Source: Pleurocapsa minor HA4230-MV1
GTDB taxonomy: Bacteria; Cyanobacteriota; Cyanobacteriia; Cyanobacteriales; Xenococcaceae
DNA: 64,000 bases
Reading direction: 5' to 3'
NCBI GenBank assembly: GCA_019359095.1
Contig: JAHHHZ010000026.1
Coordinates: forward strand, 1 to 64,000
Shown: piece by piece, positions 35,394 through 45,221 of the stretch
Layout: every line of letters begins with the position of its first letter
Numbering within the stretch: position 1 is the stretch's first letter
Program-made: the position numbers and the translations under genes
The notes under the pieces: model-generated
Seen by the model: the letters and a program-made list of their open reading frames with translations, nothing else
What the model was told of the DNA's origin: nothing
Database searches by the model: none

Positions 35394-37025
35394 GAGGATG
35401 TCTGAGAACTCAATTCTGTTATGCTTAGACCCTAGCAGATCCCCCCTAGCCCCTCGAATTTCGGCTACCGTGTACACACAAGTTGATTCTGAGAGAGTTT
35501 CCAGCCTAAGAAAATAGATTCAAATCGCCTCAATCCATGAACTAGAGTAGGCATTCCAGGTGGTCTCTGGGAGCGATAACCAGACCATCCACCTAAACGA
35601 GCAATTAGCCAAGTCGCCCAAGGTAAAGAATTAGAAGGATATGGGTTTTGTTGTTTTAAGGTCTTTCCTTGATAAGAAGGTGAAATTTGAGATAAGCATT
35701 GTTGTTGCTCGGAGTTAAAAGTAACACAAGCGGGTAAAGCGCAATTATCTCTTCCTTCAACCATTTGAAGTGTTCGCACCGCAATCGATAGAGCCAGCAC
35801 AGTTAGTTTTTGAATGGCTAAAGGGGATTCTAACTGAGTAGCTTCAATATTTAATCCTGCTTTTTTGAGAGCTGCAAACAGTTCCTCGATACGCCATCGC
35901 CACTTGTACCATTCGATGACTTGTAGTGCTTGTTCGATTGACATCACATCATGAGTGGTTAACAATCGCCAATGAATTGGCTTTTGACTCGCAGGTGGGC
36001 AAACTTCTTCGACTTCGACACCGTAAAGAGTAACTGATGGAGGATAATCAAAAGCTTTTAAGGCTTCAGGTCGCTTAATCTTCACTCAACCAAAACGAAC
36101 TTTGAGCAAGGCTTGTCTTCTTACACGCTCAATACGTTTGTCGGCTGGAACATTAATGGTATAAGTTCCTTGACAAGGCTGTTGTCTCAAATAACGATAA
36201 AGAGATTGTTCCTGGTCAAATAATCGACGATCTTGACGAACTCTGACTAATAAATGATTGTACCTATCGGGAACACTTGCCCATTCCTCGTATAAATCAC
36301 TTTCGCGAGCGCAATAGTGAGTAACCATTTTTGCACCACCTTCGTTTAAGCATCTTTGACGAACTTGTGCCGATGCTAACCACTTATAAGATTCTTTTTG
36401 TTCTATAGGCAATTTTTGATAGTTTCGTTCGTATTTGTCTTGATGGTTAAAATCTCTGCTCCACAACTGTATAGTGCTTAATCCTAAAGGAAATCCATTT
36501 TCACTATCCACAATTAATGTTGGATGAATGTAAAATCCGACATCTATGTTATTTCCTACTACTCCCAAGTTTTCTGATTTCAGTCTTCCTACATGAGACT
36601 GCAAATTAATTTCGCTGCTGTCACTTATTGCTAATACGTGACGTTCTTCTAAGTTTTGTTGGCAATGCTGGGCAATACTTTGTCTTTGTTCTGATACTGT
36701 CACGTTTTCATGCTCCAAAAAGCGATAATATCCTACTTGTTCGGCTCTATTTCGACTTATTTGGCGGATTTTGACTGATTGATGTTCCTGTAATGCTTCA
36801 TATAATGCTACCCCCTTTTGAGCAATCTTGGGTCTCCAAATGTCTTGCCTTTGAATTTTTCTGCGTGAACCAGTATTGGGTTGTCCATCTATCCTAAAAT
36901 GTTTTTTAAGCTCCTCTGTGATAGTTTACTTTGACTTGTGTGTACACGGTAGCCGAAATTCGGGGGGCTAGGGGGGATCTGATAGGGTCTAAGTATAACA
37001 GAATTGAGTTCTCAGACATCCTCTA
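35391..37025. mobile_element. Inverted-repeat element (MITE-type ends) carrying an IS4-like transposase relic
   Basis: Near-perfect inverted repeats of about 90 bp (35392-35482 and 36935-37025, about three mismatches) flank the transposase pseudogene. The outer 62 bp (GAGGATGTCTGAGAACTC at the tips) are the same sequence as the end of the repeat at 59822-59886. The inner 28 bp (CGAATTTCGGCTACCGTGTA...) are the IS's own ends. TAA is present on both sides, a likely 3-bp target duplication. The simplest reading is an IS inserted into a palindromic MITE; the alternative is one IS with long ends. Confidence 0.75.
35465..36925 (-). pseudogene. IS4-like transposase, in-frame TGA and no normal start
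   Basis: One frame of about 487 codons runs through the element. The N-terminal part begins after TAA with no ATG (TITEELKKHFRIDGQP...). The middle shows DDE-type features: LAISDSSEIN, TLIVDSENGFPLGLS, VSERQ-like segments, and the C-terminal part has the YREK-like IEWYKWRWRIEELFAALK with its catalytic Glu. A TGA at 36086-36088 (KVRFG then stop then VKIKRPEA) cuts it. Internal GTG/TTG starts could express the two halves but not an active enzyme. The stop codon TAG lies inside the left inverted repeat. Confidence 0.85.
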
Positions 37026-37044
37026 ACAATCTACCCACTACCTA

Positions 37045-37102
37045 CTACCTACGAACCGATTACTATTAAGGTTCTAATCTAACTCTGTACGGCTATATAG
37101 CC
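37045..37102. repeat. Dispersed 55-bp repeat overlapping the birA 3' end (relative at 61522-61577)
   Basis: The sequence ACGAACCGATTACTATTAAG, then TCTAATCTAA, then TGTACGGCTATA is repeated with several mismatches upstream of dapL at 61522-61577. Its last part also occurs at 10370-10384. It covers the final codons and stop codon of birA. Confidence 0.6.
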
Positions 37103-37903
37103 CAAACTAATTTGTCCAGGAGATAAGGTAATCATGGTAGATGCTCCAGGCGATCGCAATTTTACCTTCAAATCTCCCCCTGTAGTAACCCCCACAACCT
37201 CGCCAAGACAGCCATTAAAGTTAACCTGTTGTCCTAAACTACTCAGGATTTCCAAATATTGATCTAATAGCTTCTCAATCCCAACTGCCAAATAATATTC
37301 ATATCCTAATAAAATTCCCCAGGATGCGATCGCCGCTAATTCTTCTAGAGAATTAATACTTTTAATCCCCTGTTCTTGCTGATAAGACGCTAAATTAATT
37401 CCAGTTTCAGGAACAGGATTATGCCAATTAATGCCAACTCCCACCACAGCATTAACTAGTTTATTTTTATGATTACGAGTTTCAATTTTAATTCCCCCTA
37501 ACTTACGCTGACTCAAAATCAAATCATTCGACCACTTAATAGTTACGGGTAATTGATAATGTCTTAAAACCGTCGCTATTCCCCAAGCCGTCGCCATGAC
37601 CAAATGAGGATAGCGATCGCTCTTGAGATCTAAATCTAGACCAACAGAGAGATATAGCCCGCCCCTTGCTGATATCCAACTATGTCCCCATTGTCCTTTC
37701 CCTGCGGTTTGTTGCAGAGCGATCGCCCCTAGAGGACATTTAATCCTACTATCAATTAATTCCCAAAGTTTACTATTAGTCGAGGAAATACAATCAAAAA
37801 TAAACAAAGAAATTGGCTGTTTTTGATCTATTTGATGAGTAATTATTGGACTTTGATTAATCTGCTGCCAAACTTGTTGGTATGTTTTTAAACTAAAATT
37901 CAA
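37079..37903 (-). CDS. birA: Biotin--[acetyl-CoA-carboxylase] ligase
   Basis: 274 aa class I biotin protein ligase without the DNA-binding N-terminal domain. SSTNSKLWELID, the biotinyl-5'-AMP loop AGKGQWGHSW, GLYLSVGLDL and KWSNDLILSQRKLGGIKIE are present. It attaches biotin to the AccB subunit of acetyl-CoA carboxylase. Lacking the HTH, it should not act as a repressor. The last codons fall in a dispersed repeat. Start from TTG/ATG near 37903. Confidence 0.9.
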   Translation of the reverse strand: MNFSLKTYQQVWQQINQSPIITHQIDQKQPISLFIFDCISSTNSKLWELIDSRIKCPLGAIALQQTAGKGQWGHSWISARGGLYLSVGLDLDLKSDRYPHLVMATAWGIATVLRHYQLPVTIKWSNDLILSQRKLGGIKIETRNHKNKLVNAVVGVGINWHNPVPETGINLASYQQEQGIKSINSLEELAAIASWGILLGYEYYLAVGIEKLLDQYLEILSSLGQQVNFNGCLGEVVGVTTGGDLKVKLRSPGASTMITLSPGQISLGYIAVQS

Positions 37904-37918
37904 TTTAATTTAATTCTA

Positions 37919-40900
37919 TTATAGGTACTGTTTGAGTTTTGCCGCCAATACTTCTACATTCGGCTCTTCAAGCATACTAAAGTGATCTCCTGGCACATGC
38001 TCAATCCTTAATTGAGGTGCTACTTCTTGATGCCAACCAACACGGGGACATAATCCTAATTTAATTTTATTACTAAAAAAGTTACCGCGATCGGCTTTGG
38101 TAGCTAAAAATAGGGATACTCGATCTGGGTAAGGTTGAATAATATAAGGGTCAACCAGGTGTTGCTCACTCTTTAATTGGTCTCTATTTTTGATTCTGTT
38201 GCTTAAATAGCTCAACTTATCTTTAATTTGCAGCTCGGCAAGCTTATCCCAGTTGGTACGCAAAGTACAGTTGTAATGTAGGTAAAATTGATAAAATGGG
38301 TGAGGGCCATCAGTATCTAAAATAGCTAATAGAGCTACCTCTTTACCCATAGCTCTAAGCTGTTGAGCAATTTCCCAGGCAATTAATCCCCCAGTGGAAT
38401 AACCAGCAATTAGATAAGGAGCTTGAGGTTGGACAGCTAAAATATCTTCTAGATGGTGAGTTGCCAAAGCTTTAATTTGACGACCTGTACATTTTAAAGT
38501 GAAATAACCTGATTCCATTAAATAAAATGGTTGTTCTTCACTTAGATAATTTGCTAGCCCTGTTGCTTCTTCGCAAGCATTAGCGCAGAGAAAGAAAGGA
38601 GCTTTACTACCTTGGTTTTGCATGGCTACCATCAGTGAATGAGGTCGAGGGCGATCGCCTTTTCGACCCGCCATAATGGTTAACAATGCCTGGTAATCAT
38701 CAGAACTAATACCATCTGGAGTGGGTAAGTCTTGAATTGTGGGCTGTCCCTCAGCAAAACAGCGAGCCATTTGTTCAACCGTCGTTAAGTTTGACAGAGC
38801 ATTGAGGGGCATTTTTTGCTGCAAAGTTTGCTCAATCTCTTTAACTAAAGTCATCGCCAAAAGAGAATTACCGCCTAATGCTCGGAAATCATCTTTAATT
38901 CCGACTGGTTTAATTTCTAAAACTTGTGACCAAATTGATGTCAGTTTGATCTCTAATTCGCTACTGGGAGCGACATAATTTTCAGTGGCGGTTTGATTGA
39001 CAAAATCAATTCGGGGCAGGGCTTTGGGGTCAATTTTGCCGTTAAGAGTTAAAGGCAGGGCATTGAGCGTCATAAAGCTAGAAGGCACCATATGGGTAGG
39101 AAGCTGTTGCTGAAGCCAGCGACGCAATGCTTCATGATCGACTATAGTGTCGGGCTGATTAACTATGTAACCGACTAACCGCTGATAACCCGTGGCGTTT
39201 TCTTGTACAATTACGGCTGCTGCTGCCACCCCAGAATATTGTAGGATAGCTGATTCAATTTCTTCAATCTCAATCCGATAACCGCGAATTTTCACTTGGC
39301 GATCGAGACGACCAAGACAGTTCACCGTTCCGTCGGCAAAATAGCAAGCCAGATCTCCAGTTTTGTACATCCTAGCCTGGGGGCGATCGCTAAAGGGATC
39401 GGGAATAAATCTTTCGGCGGTCAATTCAGGTCGATTGAAATAACCTCTCGCTAGGCAATCCCCTCCAATATATAACTCGCCAGGAATTCCTACTGGTAAG
39501 GGCATCAAGTGCGCATCCAAGATGTAGTATTTAACGTTAGCTAAAGGACGACCAATCGAAATTGACTCCTGCTCGGCTTTTACTTGATGGACTGAAGACC
39601 AAATAGTAGTTTCAGTTGGCCCATATAAATTCCATAAAGAAGCGCCTTTGTTGACTAGTTGTTTGGCTAGTTCTTTGGCTAAAGCTTCTCCACCCGAAAG
39701 CATTTTTAAGTTTTTACTACCCTGCCAACCTGCTCCCAAGAGTAGTTTCCAGGTAATTGGCGTACACTGCATCAAAGTAGCTTGAAACCTTTCTAAAGCT
39801 TGTAATAGTTGATAACCATCCATCGCAGTTTGCCGAGAAACAATCACTAATTTTGCGCCCACAATTAAGGGCAAAAAGATTTCCAAAACGGCGATATCAA
39901 AAGAAATAGTCGTAACGGATAAAAGGGTATCACTAGCATCCATGCCTGGTTCTCGGGCAATAGAGGTTAACAGGTTAACCGCAGTACGATGCTCGATTTG
40001 CACTCCTTTGGGTTTGCCTGTCGAACCTGATGTATAAATTACATAGGCTAAGTTACTAGGCTCTACGGTATCAGTTAAATTATGATTTTCTAGAGCGATC
40101 GCTGAGGGGATCTGCTCAAAATTAATCACTTGAGTTTGTTGTTGGGGAAATTTTTCTAATAACTCTTGTAAATTTAAACTTTGTTGAGTCAGCAATACGG
40201 CAACGTGCGCATCTTCTAACATATAGCCGATCCGATCGATCGGATAACTGGGATCTAGAGGAACATAAGCACCACCAGCTTTGAGGATTGCTAAAATACC
40301 TACTACCATGTCCAGCGATCGCTCTACGCAAATTCCCACCAAAACTTCGGCTTTTACGCCCATTTCTCGCAAGTAATGAGCTAGTGAATTGGCTCTTTGG
40401 TTTAATTCCTGATAGGTTAACTGTTGTTCTTCAAAAATTAAAGCGATCGCATCTGGGGTTTTAGCTACCTGCTGTTCAAATAATTGATGAATACACCGAT
40501 CGTCTGGATAATCGCTCTGAGTATTATTCCACGTAGCGATTTGCGCTTTTTCCTCTGGAGTTAAAAGATCTAAAGTGGCAATTTGGCGATCGGGATCGGC
40601 CACAATACTTGCGAGTAAAACTTGAAAATGATTCATCATTCTCGCGATTTGAGCAGTTTCAAGTAGATTACTATTGTAGGTAAATACGCAAGATAGCCCT
40701 TCAGGCTGCTCAATAATTTTTAAAATTAAATCGAGATTAAAATCTTTCCAGTTAGGTTCTTCTAGAGGCGCTTGAGAAATATTTTGTAGTTCAAACAGCA
40801 CCTGAAATAAAGCTGTATTTTTAGAATTCCGTAGTAGTATTTCAGCTATTTCTGAATTGATTAGCAAACTTTGCTCTGTTTGAGCATTCAAAGTAATTTG

Positions 40901-41392
40901 TAGAGTTTGAACTAATTCATTAAAACTATTTTTAGAGTCTAGTTGTAGAGGTAGTAAAGTAATATTTTGAAAGATGTCAAATTTATTCTGGATTGTAAAG
41001 TTAGTTCGATCTACAACAGGTGTCCCAACAATTATTTCAGTTTGATTTGTGTAGCGATAGAGAAGTATTTGAAGAGTTGTCAGTAAGATGGAATCCAAAG
41101 ACACTTTCTCTTTAATACTAAGATCATTCAAAGATTCACACAGTACTTGAGGTAAAAGTAAAGATTTGCTGGCGGCAGTAAACTCTTTTATTTTTGCTCT
41201 GGTCTTGGCGGCAGGAATTTCTAATACAGGCAATTTACCTGTTAATAGTTTCTCTAAAAAACTGAGTCTAGATTGAATACTATTTAAGATTGGTAGACTT
41301 AATGTATCAAGATCTGATGCTTTGCTCGTATTATTTATATTATAATTCGTCAAAGCAGTTGATAGTATATCAGTATTTTCACTGTTCATCAA
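37919..41392 (-). CDS. One-module NRPS: partial condensation, adenylation, carrier, thioesterase
   Basis: 1157 aa. Residues about 60-290 are only the second half of a condensation domain (IIVGTPVVDR, DLTPEEK-like tail); the HHxxxDG active site is missing. Adenylation domain: TSGSTGKPKG (454-463), YGPTETTIW, NGKIDPK (784-790). Carrier site Ser843 in LGGNSLLA. Thioesterase with GYSTGG (Ser999) and late GDHFSM His. The specificity positions read by eye give D-I-L-Q-L-G-L-I-W-K, which fits glycine. The protein could load and release an amino acid, possibly onto an acceptor supplied elsewhere. Divergent from the di-iron protein at 41538. No other NRPS/PKS gene is in the window. Confidence 0.88.
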   Translation of the reverse strand: MMNSENTDILSTALTNYNINNTSKASDLDTLSLPILNSIQSRLSFLEKLLTGKLPVLEIPAAKTRAKIKEFTAASKSLLLPQVLCESLNDLSIKEKVSLDSILLTTLQILLYRYTNQTEIIVGTPVVDRTNFTIQNKFDIFQNITLLPLQLDSKNSFNELVQTLQITLNAQTEQSLLINSEIAEILLRNSKNTALFQVLFELQNISQAPLEEPNWKDFNLDLILKIIEQPEGLSCVFTYNSNLLETAQIARMMNHFQVLLASIVADPDRQIATLDLLTPEEKAQIATWNNTQSDYPDDRCIHQLFEQQVAKTPDAIALIFEEQQLTYQELNQRANSLAHYLREMGVKAEVLVGICVERSLDMVVGILAILKAGGAYVPLDPSYPIDRIGYMLEDAHVAVLLTQQSLNLQELLEKFPQQQTQVINFEQIPSAIALENHNLTDTVEPSNLAYVIYTSGSTGKPKGVQIEHRTAVNLLTSIAREPGMDASDTLLSVTTISFDIAVLEIFLPLIVGAKLVIVSRQTAMDGYQLLQALERFQATLMQCTPITWKLLLGAGWQGSKNLKMLSGGEALAKELAKQLVNKGASLWNLYGPTETTIWSSVHQVKAEQESISIGRPLANVKYYILDAHLMPLPVGIPGELYIGGDCLARGYFNRPELTAERFIPDPFSDRPQARMYKTGDLACYFADGTVNCLGRLDRQVKIRGYRIEIEEIESAILQYSGVAAAAVIVQENATGYQRLVGYIVNQPDTIVDHEALRRWLQQQLPTHMVPSSFMTLNALPLTLNGKIDPKALPRIDFVNQTATENYVAPSSELEIKLTSIWSQVLEIKPVGIKDDFRALGGNSLLAMTLVKEIEQTLQQKMPLNALSNLTTVEQMARCFAEGQPTIQDLPTPDGISSDDYQALLTIMAGRKGDRPRPHSLMVAMQNQGSKAPFFLCANACEEATGLANYLSEEQPFYLMESGYFTLKCTGRQIKALATHHLEDILAVQPQAPYLIAGYSTGGLIAWEIAQQLRAMGKEVALLAILDTDGPHPFYQFYLHYNCTLRTNWDKLAELQIKDKLSYLSNRIKNRDQLKSEQHLVDPYIIQPYPDRVSLFLATKADRGNFFSNKIKLGLCPRVGWHQEVAPQLRIEHVPGDHFSMLEEPNVEVLAAKLKQYL

Positions 41393-41537
41393 ATTAAAAT
41401 ATTATTAAAGATTAAACTAATGATAATTTTAGAAATTAATCAATAATAAAATATATTTTGCTAATTGCCAATGAATGTTTTGCTTGATATTGATTAGAAT
41501 AAAGTTAACCTGCAATATATACGCAACAAACATTGTC

Positions 41538-42299
41538 ATGGACTTTATTACAAGTATTCTCAATACTATCGGCTCAGGTGCAACTGCATATATCCTGGCT
41601 AGCAGATTACGCGATCCTCAAACTCGCCCCAATACTCTGGCAGGCTTCCAAATGGCTGAATCTGGAGCAGTTCCCTTTCTAACTAAATTAGCAGCAAGAG
41701 CAACTGCCGAAGGTGATACCTGGCTAGCAGAAAAGCTAACTATTCATGCTGCTGATGAGCAACGTCATGGTCAAATTTTTGCTCATGGATTAAAACAGCT
41801 GGGTAAAGAGGTGAAAACTGCGGCTGAGATGAAGCAACAGTCAGAAACTAAATCAAACAAAGCTAAAAATTCTAGTCCTTTCTATAGCAAGTTTTACCGC
41901 GATTACGAACCAGAAGCCTTGAAAGCGGAAAATATTGATTGGCTGGTATTTATGGCAAGTACTTACATCTTGGAATTTGATGCTAGTAAAGATTTTGCCA
42001 GGATGGCGACAGCCCTACCAAATGATGAGCTTAAAAGTCGTAATCTTCGACAAAGTATTCTCAGCGTAGCCCAAGACGAAACTAGACATGCAGAATATCT
42101 TTATGCAGCAATGCAACGTAGATTACCTCAAATAGAAGTAGATGCTTTAGTTAGTGACTGGAGAAAGCGCAAAATAGATGCCATGTTTGCTATGGTGGGT
42201 GACATGATTCAAACTGGTGGTAATTCTCGTTCGCTAGTTAAAGATGGTGTTTTGACTGAAGTTGATGAGCAAGCTACACCACAATTGGTAGAAGTATAA
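41538..42299 (+). CDS. Ferritin-like di-iron protein
   Basis: 253 aa from the ATG at 41538; an ATG at 41475 would add 21 unconserved residues. The four-helix di-iron pattern is complete: E41, E74xxH77 (ADEQRHG), E146 (YILEFD), E181xxH184 (DETRHAEY). Related proteins hydroxylate or N-oxygenate substrates, including carrier-bound amino acids, or store iron. It is divergent from the NRPS gene with 145 bp between starts, hinting at joint regulation. Substrate and partner are unknown. Confidence 0.78.
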   Translation: MDFITSILNTIGSGATAYILASRLRDPQTRPNTLAGFQMAESGAVPFLTKLAARATAEGDTWLAEKLTIHAADEQRHGQIFAHGLKQLGKEVKTAAEMKQQSETKSNKAKNSSPFYSKFYRDYEPEALKAENIDWLVFMASTYILEFDASKDFARMATALPNDELKSRNLRQSILSVAQDETRHAEYLYAAMQRRLPQIEVDALVSDWRKRKIDAMFAMVGDMIQTGGNSRSLVKDGVLTEVDEQATPQLVEV

Positions 42300-42357
42300 A
42301 AGAGCTTTGCTTTCAACAGTGAGCAATGAACAATGAGCAATGATCATTGAAAAGCTA

Positions 42358-42536
42358 GGCGTTGCTGGATCGATATATGATTCTACTATTTTCTCTATGC
42401 AAGCAAATTAACTAAAAAGCTAAAGGCTAATAGCTAAGAGCTAAAAGCTATATGCGTAGCGGTATCCTTTAGGACGTACAGATTACTTTTCGGTTTCACG
42501 TTGTACCCTTGTGGTATACTTTAAATCAGCAACGCC
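42358..42536. mobile_element. MITE copy 1, 179 bp, with 8-bp target duplication
   Basis: Terminal inverted repeats GGCGTTGCTG...CAGCAACGCC, flanked on both sides by AAAAGCTA (42350-42357 and 42537-42544). It holds no coding sequence. It is the inverted counterpart of the element at 45222-45375, from which it differs mainly by two small insertions, including a TACCCTTGTGGTATA palindrome. Confidence 0.9.
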
Positions 42537-42587
42537 AAAAGCTATAAGCCAATTGACTGAAAGGTTGAAAACCTCCAATAAATATTG

Positions 42588-43397
42588 ATGATGAGTAGTA
42601 AACAACAACAACGTTCTTTTCAACGCATTCTGATTGCTATTGGGGGTACTACGACTTTAATTGGCTTAATTTTGCTAGTTGAAGCCGTTTTAGGCGGAAT
42701 TAAGTCTTGTCATCCGCAGGAAGTTTGGCTTTTTTGCCAGATTAGGGAATCGGTGCTGTTAAATATTCTGGAAGGATTTAGCATCTTAGTCGCCGTCTGG
42801 CTCTTTTTCCTCGAAGCGCCTGAAAGAGATAAGCAAGCACACTATGAAGCTTGGAAAACTATCGATTCCGCCCACGGATTAAGAAATAGCTACGCTAGAT
42901 TACAGGCATTACAGGATCTTAACAGCGATCGCGTTCCCCTTAGAGGTTTTACTGCTCCAGAGGCAGATTTGCGCGGTATTGACCTATCGGGAGCAGATTT
43001 GAGCCATTCTTATTTATCAGGGGCAGATCTGAGCAATGCTAATTTGAGTAATGCTAACCTAAGTCACGCCAACTTAGTTGAAACCAAGCTCAATAATGCT
43101 AATCTGACTAACAGCCAGCTGACAGGGGCAAACATCAGCTATGCCGATTTTATTGAAGCTAATTTACAGGAAGTAGATTTTGTTGGCGCAAATATTATTG
43201 GCGCAAATTTTGTTCGTTCTAATCTCGCCCAAGCTTATTTTGGGGATGTTAATTTCAACGATTGCCGATTGAATGATGCTAATTTGCAGAAAACTAAATT
43301 TTTTGGTGTCGAAAGTCTAACTGTAGAACAGATCAAAACTGGTAAAAATTGGTCTGAAGGTATTTATGATGCCAAAATGCTGACTAAATTGAGGTAG
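42588..43397 (+). CDS. Pentapeptide-repeat membrane protein
   Basis: 269 aa (ATG 42588 or 42591; a TTG at 42585 is also in frame). Two N-terminal membrane spans (ILIAIGGTTTLIGLILLVEA, LNILEGFSILVAVWLFFL) precede a right-handed quadrilateral beta-helix of about 25 A(D/N)LxX repeats (residues 120-240; ADLRGIDLSGADLSHSYLSG). Such proteins are frequent in cyanobacteria and mostly of unknown role. Predicted to be anchored with the repeats in the cytosol. Confidence 0.85.
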   Translation: MMSSKQQQRSFQRILIAIGGTTTLIGLILLVEAVLGGIKSCHPQEVWLFCQIRESVLLNILEGFSILVAVWLFFLEAPERDKQAHYEAWKTIDSAHGLRNSYARLQALQDLNSDRVPLRGFTAPEADLRGIDLSGADLSHSYLSGADLSNANLSNANLSHANLVETKLNNANLTNSQLTGANISYADFIEANLQEVDFVGANIIGANFVRSNLAQAYFGDVNFNDCRLNDANLQKTKFFGVESLTVEQIKTGKNWSEGIYDAKMLTKLR

Positions 43398-43633
43398 TAA
43401 GCTGTTTATTCAATTATCGGGGTAAAGGCTCGAATCTATCGGCATTAAATTTATGGCGATTAGGCTCCGCCTAGCCAAAGGCATCGCACTGGCAAAGTTA
43501 TTGTATCGTAGTATAGCGATCGCTTTAATTCCCCAATCAAACTAATTGTAGGCGATCGCTCTTAGGGAATTTATCTCATTGTAGACAGGCGATCGCGTAA
43601 ACGTAAATTGGCTTTTTGATTAATTAAACTCTT

Positions 43634-43852
43634 TTACTTATCTAGATCGGCAATCATGCTACCGCCAGGGATATGGGCGGTAATATTTTGTTCGTGGGCG
43701 AGTTGGTTCTCTGCTGACTTTGACTGGGTAAACTCTTGCTCCATTTGTGCTGCATCCGCAGAGCTTTCCTTTTGGGCTTCTCGTTTCATGATGTCAGAAG
43801 ATTGCTTTGCATCTCTAAAATCGATAAATCGCTCGGGTTTTTGCTCGGTCAT
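43634..43852 (-). CDS. Small conserved hypothetical protein, helical
   Basis: 72 aa. It is highly charged and helical (RDAKQSSDIMKREAQKESSADA), ending in AHIPGGSMIADLDK. I do not recognise a family. It has no signal or membrane segment. It is a plausible gene because of its ATG start and low-complexity but protein-like composition, though it could be spurious. Confidence 0.45.
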   Translation of the reverse strand: MTEQKPERFIDFRDAKQSSDIMKREAQKESSADAAQMEQEFTQSKSAENQLAHEQNITAHIPGGSMIADLDK

Positions 43853-44265
43853 ATCCTTATTGTTAATGCTTCACTTTACAGTATCGGAAAAGCTTCAATT
43901 GTATTAATCCTTCTAAGGAAAGAAAAAAGTCTCAACCGAAATTGTGTTCTGTCCATCTTTTAAGGCGACGAGCAAACCAACTAACTTTCTCCGATTCAGT
44001 TGTCATCATTTTAGGACAGGAGAATTTAAGTTGAACCGTTCTTTGTAAATCTCCAATTCTTCTCCTTTTGTAACTGAGAAAGTTGACGAATATTCTTCAT
44101 CCAACATCATTGTAAATATGAATTAATCAAGTAAAAACGTAGACACTAGACAATGGATGATTTTTTTGTACGTAAATCCTGGACAACTGCGTTTCTTAAA
44201 AACTCCTGCATCTATCTAGAAACAATGCAATTACCCTAAAGGATATGCGTCGCGCTACGAGTAGT
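43853..44265. other. Spacer with a possible decayed minus-strand gene end
   Basis: On the minus strand a frame of about 54 codons without a start (ending KVSWFARRLKRWTEHNFG and stop, near 43937-44100) looks protein-like and may be the tail of a lost gene. Otherwise A+T-rich with scattered repeat words near 44231-44260. Confidence 0.3.
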
Positions 44266-44913
44266 TCACGATGTTGTCCTAATTGGCCGTCGCCAGCAAA
44301 GATAAGCCAAAGGTCCAAGCAAAGGTACTAATGAGATCAGCCAAAACAACTGGGAATCCCTCAAGTAACCGCGACGAATCATGTCATCTCCCAAAACGGT
44401 CGCAAATAACAGGCAAAACAAACCAAAAGCCAAACTCATGCCGTTGATGAAGCGATCGCCTCGAAAAAGTAGCCAAAATTCCCCCCAGTCTCCAGCAAAC
44501 ATGGCATAGATAAGTAAACCAAGCGTAAACAGCATTAATACTATTCCAGTCGAACGTGAATCTAACATTTGTAACAATGCATCTTTCTCCCCCGCAAATT
44601 CTGTATTGGGTTCTCGCAAAGCTAGATAAGGAATTAGCCCAACTACACCCGTACCTAACGAAAGGATGGCAAATGGATAGAAAGGAATCGACTGCATCCT
44701 GCCATCAAAAAACAATAGGCTGCTATAAATTAGTATCCAAACTCCAATTAAAGCAAACAGAGAAAGGATAACTGGATTGATAGCGTTCCATTGCAGGGTG
44801 AATAATTTGATCATTAGGGATTTAGTCAACTCCAAATGAAAAGGGGGAGCGAGTAACAGAAGATAAATAATAAAGCTTGCCCATAACACCCAGAGAACAG
44901 GTTTGAAATTCAT
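44266..44913 (-). CDS. Six-helix membrane protein of unknown function
   Basis: 215 aa with about six hydrophobic segments (LWVLWASFIIYLLLLAPP, VILSLFALIGVWILIYSS, AILSLGTGVVGLIPYLAL, IVLMLFTLGLLIYAMFA, SLAFGLFCLLFATVLG, LFWLISLVPLLGPLAYLCW). A polar stretch with GDRFINGMSLAFG and GDDMIRRGYLRD lies between helices. It looks like a conserved cyanobacterial/plastid membrane protein, but no function is assigned. Confidence 0.65.
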   Translation of the reverse strand: MNFKPVLWVLWASFIIYLLLLAPPFHLELTKSLMIKLFTLQWNAINPVILSLFALIGVWILIYSSLLFFDGRMQSIPFYPFAILSLGTGVVGLIPYLALREPNTEFAGEKDALLQMLDSRSTGIVLMLFTLGLLIYAMFAGDWGEFWLLFRGDRFINGMSLAFGLFCLLFATVLGDDMIRRGYLRDSQLFWLISLVPLLGPLAYLCWRRPIRTTS

Positions 44914-45022
44914 AACGTGCGATCGCGTATTGTAATGGAATGAGTTTCAATTTAAGATAGGCAATAGATTAAATCAAAAGTATCTGTCACTCGATTGATT
45001 CGACGCGATCGCTTTAATCTTT

Positions 45023-45221
45023 TTTATCAGTTTGGCTCTTACTTAAATAGCTAGGCGGAATTAAATATAAAACCAAAAAGAAGATAGATTTTAATGGTAA
45101 TTAGTTATCTCTCCCTAATTCCCTACCAGACTATCTTCTAATTAATTTGGCCTACCTACTTACTTATTAATAGACATCTTTACAGAGTAATTACTGTTGT
45201 TAATTATAGGCAAAATTTATC
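45023..45221 (+). repeat. Duplicated upstream region of the fibrillin gene
   Basis: The words TCAGTTTGGCTCTTACTTA (45023) and CTTACTTATTAATAGACATC...GTTGTTAATTA (45154-45207) match 26753-26815 upstream of the fibrillin gene. About 115 bp of unrelated sequence sits between the two matched blocks. Coding sequence resumes at AGGCAAAATTTATC, so the gene's 5' part has been deleted. Confidence 0.8.

Noticed and set aside
1440-36088. TGA read as a sense codon (recoding)
   Set aside because: Both TGA-interrupted genes are a toxin and a transposase, typical decay targets; dozens of intact genes end in normal stops and no context for selenocysteine or code change is seen.
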